Source: Roridomyces roridus | Lineage: Eukaryota > Basidiomycota > Agaricomycetes > Agaricales > Mycenaceae | Assembly: GCA_029378245.1 (NCBI GenBank) | Contig: JARKIF010000005.1 | Location: 806,001 to 870,000, forward strand | DNA: 64,000 nt | Direction: 5' to 3' | Shown: positions 24,665 to 37,433 of the stretch, piece by piece | Layout of the letters: each line of letters begins with the position of its first letter | Position numbering within the stretch: position 1 is the stretch's first letter | Notes under the pieces: model-generated | Database searches by the model: none | What the model saw: the letters and a program-made list of their open reading frames with translations, nothing else | What the model was told of the DNA's origin: nothing | Position numbers and translations under genes: made by a program

Positions 24665-27327
24665 ATGTTCTCCTCCGCGACGTCCGCCATGCACCACCTG
24701 TTTTGCAGCGGCACCAGTTTCTCTGATCTCTTTTACGTCCAATGCGACTCTTGCACGCCGGAGAAAGCTCATACACTCGAAGAAGAGAGCAAGCACACTG
24801 TCTACGATGCCTGGCTAGCTTCACGCACTCTTCCGAATGGCGAAACACTGGTTTCGGGCGCGCAACGCCGTCTCTCTTTGTACAACGCCCAGCTGGCATT
24901 CCTCATTATCAGGACGAGCGCCGTCGAGTTTGTGAGGGTCGATTCATTTTGTTCTCTTGATTTTGGCTCAAAGAACAGCAGTTCGCGCATATTTTGAGCC
25001 TTCACCCCTCGCGGACAGTGCTCATGATGTCTTTGAATATCATCCGTAGCATCTTCCCCGCATTTCGCGGATATTCTCAAGTCAGTTCGGCTGTGGTTAC
25101 ATTGAAAATGGGCTAAGCAGACTTGTACAGGCACTTATAATTAACGAGGTTCGTTTCGTCATCTCCAGTACCTGGGGCTCATCCTAACGTCAGCTGCAAT
25201 CTTTAATAACCTCCGGAAATTTCACTTGGTCGCGGCTGCTGAATCTTGTGGCGTCCGAGCTCATTAGACGAGTTTTTGAAAGTCTCCTGGACTCCCTTGC
25301 GTAAGTCCTGCATCAGGAGATATTCAGCGACTCATGACCTTGCTATATAGGGCGTCGAACGAGACAGTTGTCCTCGACTCGGCCAAGTTTTACGTCGAGT
25401 ATGTGCAGATGGAACAGCGCGTCCGTCTGGATATACCCACTCTCTCGGATCCGGTCGTCCGAGACCTCTTGAATGAATCGGACCTCTTTGTCCGATCATT
25501 TAGTGGAAGTGGATTCGGCCTGTTGTCCCCTCTGGACTTGATTCAGATTCTTTCTCTTGCCACGGAAATATTCTCCCACTTGGTCCTCATTCTTTCGCTC
25601 ACCGGTGGCCCCACGCATTACGGGATTCTACTCCTGTCGGTTCTGTCTGTGATATTGCCTGCATCACTGGCGCGGTTCGGATGCCCTCCAGAACATGCCG
25701 AGTCGCTGTATACCCCCAGAGAAGTGCGTGCAGCTGAAAGACAGGAGAAGATGCGCGGTCTTGCGTACGACGAGCGTCCATCGACCCGAGATTCAATTGT
25801 TCGGATTGGGAGAGTGGATTCTCAAGACGTGGGCTACTGCGAGAAGAACCGTTCTGGACTCGGAACAGAGCCATCACCTGCGAGATTCTGCTTTCATGTC
25901 CAAACTCAATTTTTCGGATTTTCTATTTGCCATACAAAATGTCAGTCAGCCAGTGTATCATCGTCTATTGTCATTGAAGAGAACTATCAAAGCTACCCCT
26001 CCTTATGTTGCTACAAACCTCGTCTGCGTCGCTGGGTTCTCTCACTCTTTACCGGAGTTCAATTCAATCGGTCATCCTGGCCTCAAGAAGTCTGCTTGCT
26101 ACCTCGCATATGCTCTTCCAGGGGATATTTTTCATGTCCGCCTTCTGTGCTAGTAAACAGCTTAAAGCCAAGCTGCAGCCAGAAGTGGACGATATGCAGT
26201 GCTATCGGAGTCCTGAACGCGGGGCTACAATTTCCGCGCGGTACCTATAACATTGACGTTTAATGAACAGCCCCGCTCATTGTGCACCAGATCCATATCT
26301 TACTCATACCCGGGATGCTCTGGGCCAACGCTCAAGGACGTTAATTTTACTCTGGGCTCCGAATGCCTCGCGATCGTGGGGCAGAATGGTTCAGGTATCC
26401 CATTGTCCATCGCCGTTTTGTCGGTGGCTTATATGCTGTAGGCAAGTCGACACTGGCTAAAATTCTTTTGCGGGTGTGTTCAGAGGTTTCTCATCTATCG
26501 CGTTAATTAATTTTCAAGATATTGGACCATGACCGAGGAGAATTATATGTCAACGGCGTCGATATCCGGCGATACGACCCGGCCGAATACCACCGACATC
26601 TTACTGCAGTGTTCCAGGATTTTTCAAAGTTTGATGCCACTATGCGAGAGAACGTAGGATTTGGACTGGTCGAAAAGATGCGGTCTCGGTCAGCGGTTGA
26701 GAGCGCCATTCGTTTTGGAGCGGCGGATAAAGTGGTCGAGGCGCTTCCTAAAGGGTTACAAACGACACTCTCTTCTGGTGAATCCATGTCCTATCCTGGG
26801 TGTCCTTCGTCTCGTCAACACGGACTGTCTGGTGGAGAGGTGAGCGTATGGTATATGGAGCGACTGAATAGATTGATAACGCGTACCTCGTGCAGTGGCA
26901 GCGGGTGTCCCTGGCCAGGGCGTTCATGAGGGCAACCGATCCACAGATAGATCTCCTCCTGTTCGACGAAGCGGCAAGTTTCACAACATTTTCACCTGAT
27001 CTACGGTCTGATTTCAAGCCAGACATCTTCACTAGATGCCCAAGCCCAAGCTCAGATTTTCGATACAGTAGAGAGAATAACACGCTCCCCGGTCACTGGG
27101 CAACGGACAAAGACTGTCATATTCGTTACACACAACCTATCAGTAGCTCGGCGGGCTGACAAGGTGGCCATGATGGAAAATGGGGTAAGGACAAGCGCTG
27201 TCCGCCGCCGAAGAGCTAACCAGATTTGTCTTTGTAGACGGTAGCGGAGTTTGGTACGCATGCGGAGCTGGTCGAGAAAGGCGGGTCTTATGCTGCACTG
27301 TATCGGGCGAGCCTGGGTGGGGAATGA
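24665..27327 (+). CDS. ABC transporter, half-size, membrane domain followed by ATPase domain
   Basis: About twelve exons. The membrane part includes VYDAWLASRTLP, QQFAHILSLHPSRTVL, FRGYSQALIINE and VEYVQMEQRVRLDIPTLSDP. The nucleotide-binding domain reads IVGQNGSGKSTLAKIL (Walker A, split by an intron after GSG), VFQDFSKFDATMRENVGFG, LSGGEWQRVSLARAF (signature), DLLLFDEATSSLDAQ (Walker B) and VIFVTHNLS (switch histidine), ending YRASLGGE at 27327. The intron inside the Walker B region (26974-27022) has a GC donor (GCAAGT) rather than GT. Family membership is clear; the substrate is not. The first 80 residues, including the choice of ATG at 24665, are uncertain. It is divergent from GTP cyclohydrolase. 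Confidence 0.8.
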
Positions 27328-27783
27328 ATGGGTGGGACGTTTCCACAAGTAACTAGACTAGAAACTGTGGAGACTGTCCAAGTGCGAAGTACCGCTCACA
27401 CGATATGCTATCGCGTGAATGATGTAGGGCCATGTGGATTGAGGATTGATCGGCACGGCCAGGTCCGTGTGGTCCACGGACCACGATCAAGACAAATGTA
27501 TAGAACGTCCGACCGATTTTCGGCACGCGAGGACCGAAAGGAAAGAGCAGGAGAGAAGCAAAAGCAAGAAGTAGCCACGTGATCGTCCACTCTCTTCTTG
27601 AATGTTCAGAGAGGTAAAGAAGGAAATGACGAGCAATGTGGATCAACATCAATTCCCCCATCACGGAAGTTTTCTGGACAATTTCCATTCTGGGCTATCG
27701 AGATAAGACGCAGAATGAGCACGACCGCCAGAAGCGTGGGACAGATAAAGTGACGACACCGCTCCTTTCCCTCCACCACCATC
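27328..27783. other. intergenic region
   Basis: Between the ABC transporter and the permease, both plus strand. It presumably holds the permease promoter. Minus-strand frames are present but have no supporting features. Confidence 0.6.
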
Positions 27784-30700
27784 ATGGACGCGGAGAAAAA
27801 GAGTCCCTCCAGCCAAGAGTCCTTCCAGGACAAGGACGAGCCTCAGTATGCCGAGCAGACGCTTCACCGCCAGTTGAAGAATCGTGCGTCTCTACTCTCT
27901 CCAAAAATACTTGCTAATATAACCTTTCTGTAGGGCACATTGCCATGATCTCGTGCGTTCACCAGGCTTAGTTTATGCCTCTAATTCACGACCTTTAGAA
28001 TCGGTGGCGTCATCGGCACAGGTCTGTTCAGTTCACTGATTATGCAGCGTCGATTGAACATTTTACACAGGTTTATTCCTGGGCACCGGTGAGTGTTCAC
28101 TGTGAATGCATGGGCCGTCGACTGAGCATTTTACAGCCGGTGGTAAGATAGAGAATGCATTGGGACTTTCAACATAACACTCACTCCATTCTAGCGCTGC
28201 AGAAAGGAGGACCCATTGGTAAACTCTTCTTGTTCCGGTGTGATTCCAAGCTCAAGCTCAAGCACCACAGGTCTGCTCCTCGGCTACCTGGCTATTGGTA
28301 TCATCACCTACTGCGTCATGTATAATTTTCCCTTCATTCAACACTTGGGTCTGAACTCTCCACAGGATTTCCCTCGGAGAAATGATCGCATACCTTCCTA
28401 TTCCGGGTAAGTGGGTTCCTCTTCGTTGTTCAATTCATTCAAACCCCAGGGCAGGAGGACATATCAAATTAGCAGAGAGATTCGTATGTATCTTCTCATG
28501 TTCCAAACAATGTGTTGAATTTCGCAGGTCGACCCGGCCCTGTCGTTCACCATGGGGTATGTTACTTCCTGTTGATGGAACCCGAACTGATGCGGAAACC
28601 GTTAGATATAACTATCTGTCAGTCCATCTGTGGCCTCCTTAACGCATAACTCACGAAGGCGGCCAGATACAACTGGGTTATTATCCTTCCGGCGGAGTTG
28701 TCTGCGGCTTCGGTCTTGATCGGCTTTTGGAACAAGGACATCAACCCTTCTGGTACGTCTACTACAGAAACTTGCACCAAATACTTGCTCACCTGCGCCC
28801 ACGTAAGCCTGGATTGCCATAGTCACAGTATGTGCACCCCCCTCGCTTCCCTTGCTCCCGGTCTCACCGCTAGACAGGTTGTGGTTGTCGGCATAAACTT
28901 GTTTGGTGCTCGGGCTTATGGCGAGGCTGAGTTTATCTTCGCATCAATCAAAGTCATCACCATCGTCGGATTGATTATCCTTGGAATTGTCCTTGACCTC
29001 GGAGGCCAGTTTTATGCTTTCATTGTGAAATCATTTGTTCATTCCATTGTAGGTGGACCTGACCACGACCGTCTTGGATTCCGCTTCTGGAAGCATCCCG
29101 GTCCCTTCGTTCAATTCCACGATATCCCCGGTGCCAAGGGCCGATTCCTCGGATGGTCCGTAACATTTTCTTCATGTTTCCTCCGCTGAACTCCGAGTCA
29201 TTCTAGGTGGTCAGTGCTCACACAGGCGGCTTTCAGTTACATGTGCGCGCTCCGTTCTGTTCCGCGACGTTCATTCGGGCTGATATCAATACAGTGGGAC
29301 GGAGATCGTGGCCGTGCGTTTCTTTGAGTTCCTGTGTCACCGACCTCGCTCATTTTTTTGCAGATTGCGGCTGGCGAGGCCAAGAACCCCAGACGCAATC
29401 TTCCCAAAGCTATCAAGCGCGTTTATATCCGGTAAGTTCTTGACGTGTTTTCCATCAACCACTCTGATCAATGTCAGTATCCTCCTGTTCTACATCGGAG
29501 GCATGTACCTTGGTCCCTTGTCGGTGCCATTATCCTAAAAAATCGTACAGGTGTTACCGTCATCGGCCTTCTCGTCCCTTCAAATGACCCGGGTCTCAAT
29601 CTTGGAGGTGGTACCGCTGCTGGCTCTCCGTATGCACTGAGGTTCTGTTTCTCTGCATTTCGTTGATTCCCTCGACAGATTCGTCATTGCTATCAAGCGT
29701 TCTGGAATCAAGGCCCTCCCTTCAGTGAGAACATTGCCTTTCAACTTGGTTTCCTTGACTCACACATTGCCTAGATCATCAACGCATGTCTGCTTACTTC
29801 CGCAGCGTCTGCGGGATCCAGTGACCTGTACACCAGTTCCCGCGCTCTCTGTTCGTCATTTTCATCGCATTGGTTATCCTCCTTCTCACTTGATTTCAGA
29901 CGGTCTGGCAGCTGCTGGCAATGCGCCCAAGTTCTTCATGAAAACGACGCGCAACGGTCTTCCCCTGCCCGCCCTTTTGTTCTGCTCGCTCTTGTCAGCA
30001 TCTCGGTGTTTTAATTGCCGCGAACTCTGATTCCCTTCTCAGCTCTCTGCTCGCGTTCATGGGTGTCAAGTCCGGTATTTAGATCCTTTCCCTCTTCCGA
30101 GCTGCTTTTCAACTTGGTTTCAAGGATCCGGGAAAGTCTTCGGCTGGTTTTCCAACCTGACCGCCGTTGCCGGTCTCATGACGTGGTTTGGTATGTTGCT
30201 TTCGGCGCCCTATGAACCAACTCTCACTCTGCCCAGGTATCAGTCTGACCTACCTCCGGTTCCACGCTGGCATGAAGGCGCAGGGCTACGACAGGAAAGA
30301 CCTGCCCTACCGCTCGCCCCTGCAGCCCTACGCAGCTTGGTTCGCCATGTGTGCTTGCCTGTTCATTTGCTTCGTACGTTCATACTTGATTATCAATATC
30401 TGCTGCTGATTGTGGTTGGCGACGAAAGTTCTCGGGCTGGGCGGTTTTTCTCAAGGGCAACTGGGATACTGCCACTTTCGTTACCAACTACCTCCCGCTA
30501 GGTACACGTGCTCTACACGCAATGTGCTATCCAACTGACATAGGCTCTTAGCTCTATTCCCCATCATGTACGGTGGTGCCAAGTACCACTACTGGAGGAA
30601 GGGGTCTTCCCTTACGTGGACTTTGCCCGAGGACATGGACTTTGTGACGAACATCGCGGAGATTGAGGCAGCCGAGTGAGTTGCTTGATGCGCAGAGTTT

Positions 30701-30836
30701 GTGCGGCTATCTGAATGAATTTCCCCAGCGTCGACGAGCCTCCCCCCAAGAACGCGTTCGAAGCTTTTTGGCAAAATCTTGTGCGTACCAGCTCGTTATT
30801 TGGTTTCTTTGACGAATGACCGTCTTGTAGATGTGA
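27784..30836 (+). CDS. amino-acid permease (yeast AAT/GAP type)
   Basis: Plasma-membrane amino-acid/proton symporter of the APC superfamily. The start at 27784 (MDAEKKSPSSQ) has the usual hydrophilic head ending TLHRQLKNR. After tiny exons come HIAMIS, IGGVIGTGLFLGT, ALQKGGPIGLLLGYLAIGI, GEMIAYLPIPG and GHIKLAERFVDPALSFTMG. Later segments are FASIKVITIVGLIILGIVLD, GPFVQFHDIPGAKGRFLG, GGTAAGSPFVIAIKRSGI, YLRFHAGMKAQGYDRKDLPY and a short final exon spelling NLM before a TGA at 30834-30836. The GTGLFLGTG-type motif and the RKDLPY motif are diagnostic. The gene is among the most intron-dense in the window, with probably more than 15 introns, some separating exons of under 30 bp. Confidence 0.88.
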
Positions 30837-31968
30837 TTTAATGAATAAAGAACTAACTAATATCATTCGAGGAATGGAATATGCTTTTTGATACCTTGAA
30901 CTTGTTTTAGCCAACCCAGGAGCCGTTCCTTGCCCTGGGTTGGCGGTAGATGAGGTTAGGTAGCGGCGAGGGCGGGGCAGATGGCTGATTTAGGTAGTTT
31001 GTATGTGTTTAGTCGCCATCAGGCGGGCTTTCCTCCCGACCACCACAATCGGCGACTCGGACGCGCACGGCTGATTTTCGCCTCCTCCCTCACCCTCTTC
31101 TTTGTCTCTCATGGCCCTCAGCTCCCAAGCCAAGACCCAGCTGAAGAGACTTGACGTTCCCGGTGTAACACGCACGCGATGACAACCAGAAGGAGGCCAG
31201 ATTATCTTTGGGCGAAAGAAGGCGCGAATGGGGCTGGGATCGACGCGTCAAGGGGTCACGGAGGGTGCATCCTTCGCGTGGCTCCAGCTGGTGAGTTTTT
31301 CCATTGCCGCACTATCTCACAAATTGTCTGTCTTCTATACTCGAGTGCAATTATCCCTCGACCACCCACGCGCTGCCATGACTGACGCGACAGCGCGACT
31401 TTTCATCTTCAGATATCGACTGCGTTCTCCAGAAACAATCCTATCGACTTTACCATTGTTACGACGTGCTCGTCCTAGCGATCCCGCCTGCTGAACTCGA
31501 CACGGCTGTCCCTTTAAGCCAAGTCTCGCGGCCCCGGTAGTTTCAATTCTTACATGGCCATTCCACATACACTTTTGGGGTCGTGCACCTAGCCTTCAAA
31601 GAATTTGGATGATTACTGGTTTCTCGCATTCATTCCTTCGCTTTCTCCCCTCCCTCCTGTCCTCCCCTCACTGCTCTGCTGCAGTGTCCGGCGTCGGGAA
31701 CCTCGGACGCTCTTCGCTGGGTCGCACTGCTCCGTTCGGGTTGTCCGACGTTCTCCGCCTCACTCACCCTCCCCAGCCCGACGCCCTCACGCGCACTTCT
31801 CCGAGTCACGGCGAACGCGTCGCTGCCCTCCATCCTGGGCGGTTTTACGACTGAGCCCGACAAAATATTCAGCTCCATAAATACATCCATTTCTTCGCGA
31901 TTTTCCTTCACCGCTATTGTGTCTAAGAGACGCGTCTTCGTTGAGAAACAGACGTACATACGGTTGAA
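30837..31968. other. intergenic region with one weak candidate gene
   Basis: Apart from the candidate at 31111-31494, I see no supportable feature. Frames at 31605-31880 (plus) and 31630-31959 (minus) overlap each other and are rich in Ser, Pro and Arg, as expected from biased composition. Confidence 0.5.
31111..31494 (+). CDS. candidate small three-exon gene, unknown
   Basis: Not recognised. ATG at 31111 reads MALSSQAKTQLKRLDVP. A 38-bp putative intron (31163-31200) leads to DYLWAKEGANGAGIDASRGH and GGCILRVAPA. A second intron with a strong GTGAGT donor and GCGACAG acceptor leads to a basic tail ending SDPAC with a TGA at 31494. The second intron is convincing, the first is unusually short, and an alternative frame across the last exon is also open. 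It could be a small real protein or chance. Confidence 0.25.
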
Positions 31969-32397
31969 TTACCGAGTCTTGTCAGCGTCGACGATATAGA
32001 ATCCATCACGAGTGCGCGCCGCATGCTGCAATAGAGAACGACCATTGGCAGCTTCGTGCGATGAGTTGCACGTTGACTCGTGGCTTGCATAGACAGTTAT
32101 TTGCTCTGTATTGACCAGTTTCACTGCTTCCACCAATCGTATGATTTCCTCCAGCCCCGACTTGAGTTTTCCGTACTCTGGGGTGCCCTCCTCTGGAGGG
32201 ATCAAGGCGGAGAGTTGGTGGAGACGGTTGAACGTTTTGGAAGGCAGAGACGGTGTAGGATAAGACGACACGAGGTCATTGACAGACCACATAGGGCGTA
32301 GTGGGATCCCGGCGGAATCTGTCTCGCCAATAACGCGTCTAGAGAGTGAAGAAGAGAGTCGGTGCGCGACCCGACATGGTCGAAGGAAAGCGGGCAT
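31969..32397 (-). CDS. Gta3/GatF-like subunit of glutamyl-tRNA(Gln) amidotransferase
   Basis: Part of the mitochondrial enzyme that converts Glu-tRNA(Gln) to Gln-tRNA(Gln). A single open frame of 142 residues starts MPAFLRPCRVAHRLSSSLSR, a good mitochondrial presequence. It continues WSVNDLVSSYPTPSLP, FNRLHQLSALIPPEEGTPEY and GLEEIIRLVEAVKLV, and ends RDGFYIVDADKTR. This is the Gta3-domain pattern of fungal GatC/GatF-like proteins. A small intron near residues 95-110 is possible but not required. Its start codon lies only 25 bp from the divergent start of the mS34-like gene. Confidence 0.75.
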   Translation of the reverse strand: MPAFLRPCRVAHRLSSSLSRRVIGETDSAGIPLRPMWSVNDLVSSYPTPSLPSKTFNRLHQLSALIPPEEGTPEYGKLKSGLEEIIRLVEAVKLVNTEQITVYASHESTCNSSHEAANGRSLLQHAARTRDGFYIVDADKTR

Positions 32398-32422
32398 TGA
32401 TTACATAACCCACTTTCTCTTC
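32398..32422. promoter_or_regulatory. 25-bp gap between divergent start codons (GatF-like / mS34-like)
   Basis: Only 25 bp separate the two ATGs, so each gene's transcription start and part of its promoter probably lie at or inside the other's 5' region. Both products are predicted to act in mitochondrial translation. Confidence 0.6.
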
Positions 32423-32864
32423 ATGGCGGTCAACATCGGGCGTTCTCTCCAACGACTGCTGCCCCAGGCCCTGCCGCCCACTCTCAAACATAACCCCGGA
32501 AACTTGTACGAAGTCCTCTCGCGAACACCCAATGTTGTGGGGAAGGAGGTGCACCAGATTCGGTGGTCAGACAAACACATCTCCGACTCTTTCTGGCGCG
32601 TTACGAGGGCGCAGTTCAAATGCAACGGTGTTCATGGAAAAGCCTGGGGTCAGCTCTATTGGAAAGGTCTGTTCGCACCTATAATCATCCAACACTCGAG
32701 ACCGAGACAAAATTGTTAGGCAAGCTGGTGACTGTTGGAAAAGATGAAAGAATACGCGGTGCTCTCAAATACAGATGGACAGAGGGTCCGTCCGCTGCCC
32801 CGAAAAGCGTGAGTGCGCGAGTTTTTGTTGGAGGAACGAAGAATAACCGTCTTTCCTCAAGTAA
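32423..32864 (+). CDS. mitochondrial small-subunit ribosomal protein mS34-like
   Basis: Starts MAVNIGRSLQRLLPQALPP at 32423. The core SDSFWRVTRAQFKCNGVHGK and AWGQLYWKGK resembles the MRPS34 signature (a YW-type motif followed by HGKAWG and a KGK). An intron follows WKG, then VGKDERIRGALKYRWTEG. The end is inferred: a GTGAGT donor after PKS and a CCTCAAG acceptor directly followed by TAA put the stop at 32862-32864. Without that intron the frame would run to 33171 into the next gene. The product is about 115 residues, likely in the mitochondrial ribosome. Confidence 0.65.
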
Positions 32865-33074
32865 ACCTGCATTTTCGCTCTGGCAATGTTTGCTGGATGG
32901 TTCACTGGGATTGCCCCAAGACCACGACCGTGCATCTCCGTTTCCTCTACATACACATACTGTATTTTTATTCCAAGTACTACTTGATGCTGTGCCGCCA
33001 GGATTTTCACGTGGGGCATATCTTACCTGTCTGCGCCCGCCAGTCTTCTCAGACACCCTCCTCGGCCAGCCGCC

Positions 33075-34562
33075 ATGGACGCAATCAACCGCCAGTTCGA
33101 CCGTGCAGTGGAGATTGTCCAAGGCCTCCCCAAGACGGGGCCCATCCAGACCGGCTATGAAGACAAATTGACCATGTACAGTCTTTACAAACAAGGTCCC
33201 TTTCTCCCCGTCTCCAATCCCCAAGACCTTGACAGTTGTTACCAGCAACGGTTGGAAATGTGACTTCTCCGCGACCAGGGATGTGGGACATGCTAGGGAG
33301 GGCCAAGTGGTGCGTATTTTGCTTCCGTACCCCTGGTCGGCGGTGGCTTACTTTTCGGCCAGGGATGCTTGGGCCAAGCACAAAGATTTGGACTCTTACG
33401 AGGCCAAGTGGTTATATGTAGGTGCTTTGATGAAGGTGCGTCGTCGTCTCCGTGAATGCTCGACGTCGTTGACACCAGTACATAGGTCTTGCGTAAATAC
33501 TCGGACCGCACCGTCTCCGCTGATCTCATTCAAGAGCTGGAATCCTACGGACCGAATCCTTCAGGAAATTTGGACGATTCTCACGACTCGGATTCTTCTG
33601 GCTCTAGCACATCAGACGAACGGGACGTACGCTCTTCCCACTATACCCAAGCCCGACAGATGGCCATGCCGCCTGCCAACGAGGTCGAAACTTCCGAGGA
33701 TGAAACAGAAGACGAGGCTGACAGGGTGACGCCTGCGATACAGCCGCCCAACAGACCACCGTCCTCGGTCTCTTCAAACCGATACCGTACACCCATGGCT
33801 GCCTCCCTGGCCACGTCTCCTCCTCCATCAGTTCTCCACAGGGTTCCAGAGAGTCAACCAATGCCCGGCTTTGCAACCCCGTCCGCATTTGGCGATTCTT
33901 CCTTCTACCCCCAGCCGAGTTCTTATGTGGGGCAATTCTCCGAGTCGTCTCGAGAGTTAACCTCTCCCACAAATTTATACCCCGCACATCCGCAATACAC
34001 GGGACAGCCAATGCAACCACTACCCTCCGGGCGGTTTGCCACTCCCACCCGTCCCGTTTCGCGACCCACGATTGAGCGCGCCATCGAGAACGTGCAGGCA
34101 CATATGGCGTCTCTTTCAGAGCGTCTCGAGTCGCTCGAAAACATCTCTGGGCGCATTTCGCGTTCTCGGATATCCCTCAGTCCCCGGGTTGCTGGTTCAC
34201 CGACATGGGGCGCCGGTCGTGGGTCTCCTGCCCAGGGACGACACAGACCGGAATGGGATCTCGACGATTTGGGAATGTGGTCTTTTGTCGCTCACCCGGT
34301 CTCGCACGGTATCGAGTGGCTCCGCGAGGCCGCCACCTTTTTCGCGCGGGACGAAAATCGGTCGCCGACAATGATTGTCGTACGGCGATTGTGTCTGGAT
34401 ATTTCGTTTTTATTATGTGTGTTGGCAGCTATACGTGCGCTGTGGAAGAAGAGTGGCGTTAGGCGTCGCGAGGTGAAAGCGGCCCTCGGCATTCTCTGGC
34501 GAGCGATTCTGGGGACGAAACACAGTGGAGATACTAGGGTCATGGTGGATCGCGGAGTTTAA
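33075..34562 (+). CDS. acyl-CoA-binding protein with membrane tail (ACBD5/Atg37-like)
   Basis: The N-terminal acyl-CoA-binding domain (residues about 1-105) starts MDAINRQFDRAVEIVQGLPK and reads KLTMYSLYKQ. Spliced at GTTACCAG it gives ATVGNVTSPRPGMWDMLGRA, then KWDAWAKHKDLDSYEAK and YVGALMKVLRKYSD. The lysine and tyrosine positions of the ligand pocket (YKQAT, KWDAW) are conserved. A Ser/Pro-rich linker of about 200 residues follows, then a predicted coiled segment (IERAIENVQAHMASLSERLE) and a C-terminal hydrophobic helix (LDISFLLCVLAAIRALW) with a basic tail. This architecture fits peroxisomal ACBD4/5 and fungal Atg37, which tether lipids or act in pexophagy; the exact role is inferred. Confidence 0.85.
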
Positions 34563-34634
34563 TGTAGCATTCGTTTGGATATCACTCCATATTTCAAGAA
34601 TAATGGTACAGGACGGTACATATTGTTTCTTTCT

Positions 34635-36520
<1,886 letters not shown>

Positions 36521-37194
36521 ATGTCTTCTTTCTCCAACCTATACTTCAAACGTGTTAGTCGACAATCTCAACATTACACGCCAAGTAACTTGACCCAGAC
36601 TGCAGCCACTCCTCGCCCATGCTGGATTTGCCACAAACCAACCACTGTTGTCTTGAGCACGCTCAAGAATGAAGACTTTATTTATTCGGTCTCCCTCGTC
36701 GCTCCTTGGAATCACACCGCCCACTCATCGCTCCGGATAGTGTGCAACGCATCTCACGGACCCCGGCTTTGCTACTCCGCATGTAGACGAAGCCGCCAAA
36801 GCGGCCCCAAGCCAGGAGGACGTCGGCAAGGCTATTGCGGAGTGGGAGGACCGCCAGAAACGCAAGCAGGAGAAGGAGAAGGAGAAGGAGAAAGACGCAG
36901 AGAAAGAGAAGGAGAAAGAGAAATTGAAGGATGAAGGCAAGTCTAAGGAGGCCTCGAATCCAGACCTCCCTGGTACATTCACCCCCAAGTCCCCGGTGCA
37001 ACCCACTCACGAACGCTTCGTCCTCCATCGCGATGTATTTTCAAGTCGGTTGCTCTTTCAAGTTGCTCAGACGTGCGCGCTGATTGCTGAAAAAACAAGT
37101 GCGCAAGGATGAACATCGCAAGAAGAAGAACGCCTCGCAGGCCAAAGCTCTGGCTCCGCGTTTACCTGGCGCCCCTCGTAGCACCATTTTGTAG
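36521..37194 (+). CDS. VFA1: VPS4-associated protein 1-like
   Basis: Endosomal regulator that in yeast binds the AAA-ATPase Vps4. Exon 1 reads MSSFSNLYFKR; after an intron (GTTAGT...CCAG) it continues TAATPRPCWICHKPTTVVL, the Vfa1 zinc-like CxxC motif. After a second intron, CATHLTDPGFATP supplies the second Cys/His pair. A long Lys/Glu coiled region (about 36840-36935) follows, then HERFVLHRDVFS, a third intron, and MRKDEHRKKKNASQAKALAP, ending PRSTIL with a TAG at 37192-37194. About 165 residues, typical for the family. The Lys/Glu run is encoded by a purine-rich GAGAAG repeat. Confidence 0.85.
36863..36933 (+). repeat. GAGAAG-type coding microsatellite in VFA1
   Basis: A run of near-perfect GAGAAG / GAGAAA units encodes an alternating Lys/Glu stretch. 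It is in frame and probably forms a charged single helix. Confidence 0.7.
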
Positions 37195-37433
37195 CATAGT
37201 TGTAGGGATAAACGTAGTCTCCCGCAGTCAGACTGGGTTTGAGTGGGATGTCGTCGATATACAGAATAAACGGGTGAAACGGATGACACCGCAAGCGACA
37301 AACTTACGTCCTCCTCCGACCACCGTACCGCCTTTTTGCCTCTGGCCTGTACGCGTTTCGTATGAATAACTCTTTTTTCCATCCTGGCCAGACGGATTGA
37401 TATAGAGCAGATGTCCTCGCGTTGAGACACGAA

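Noticed and set aside
32813..33171. Continuation of the mS34-like frame, or a GTG-started frame, beyond 32820
   Set aside because: The first would overlap the ACBP gene start; the second lacks an ATG. A GTGAGT intron ending just before a TAA explains the end more simply.
33604..34101. Minus-strand frame of 165 codons opposite the ACBP gene
   Set aside because: Antisense of the Ser/Pro linker; no recognisable domain.
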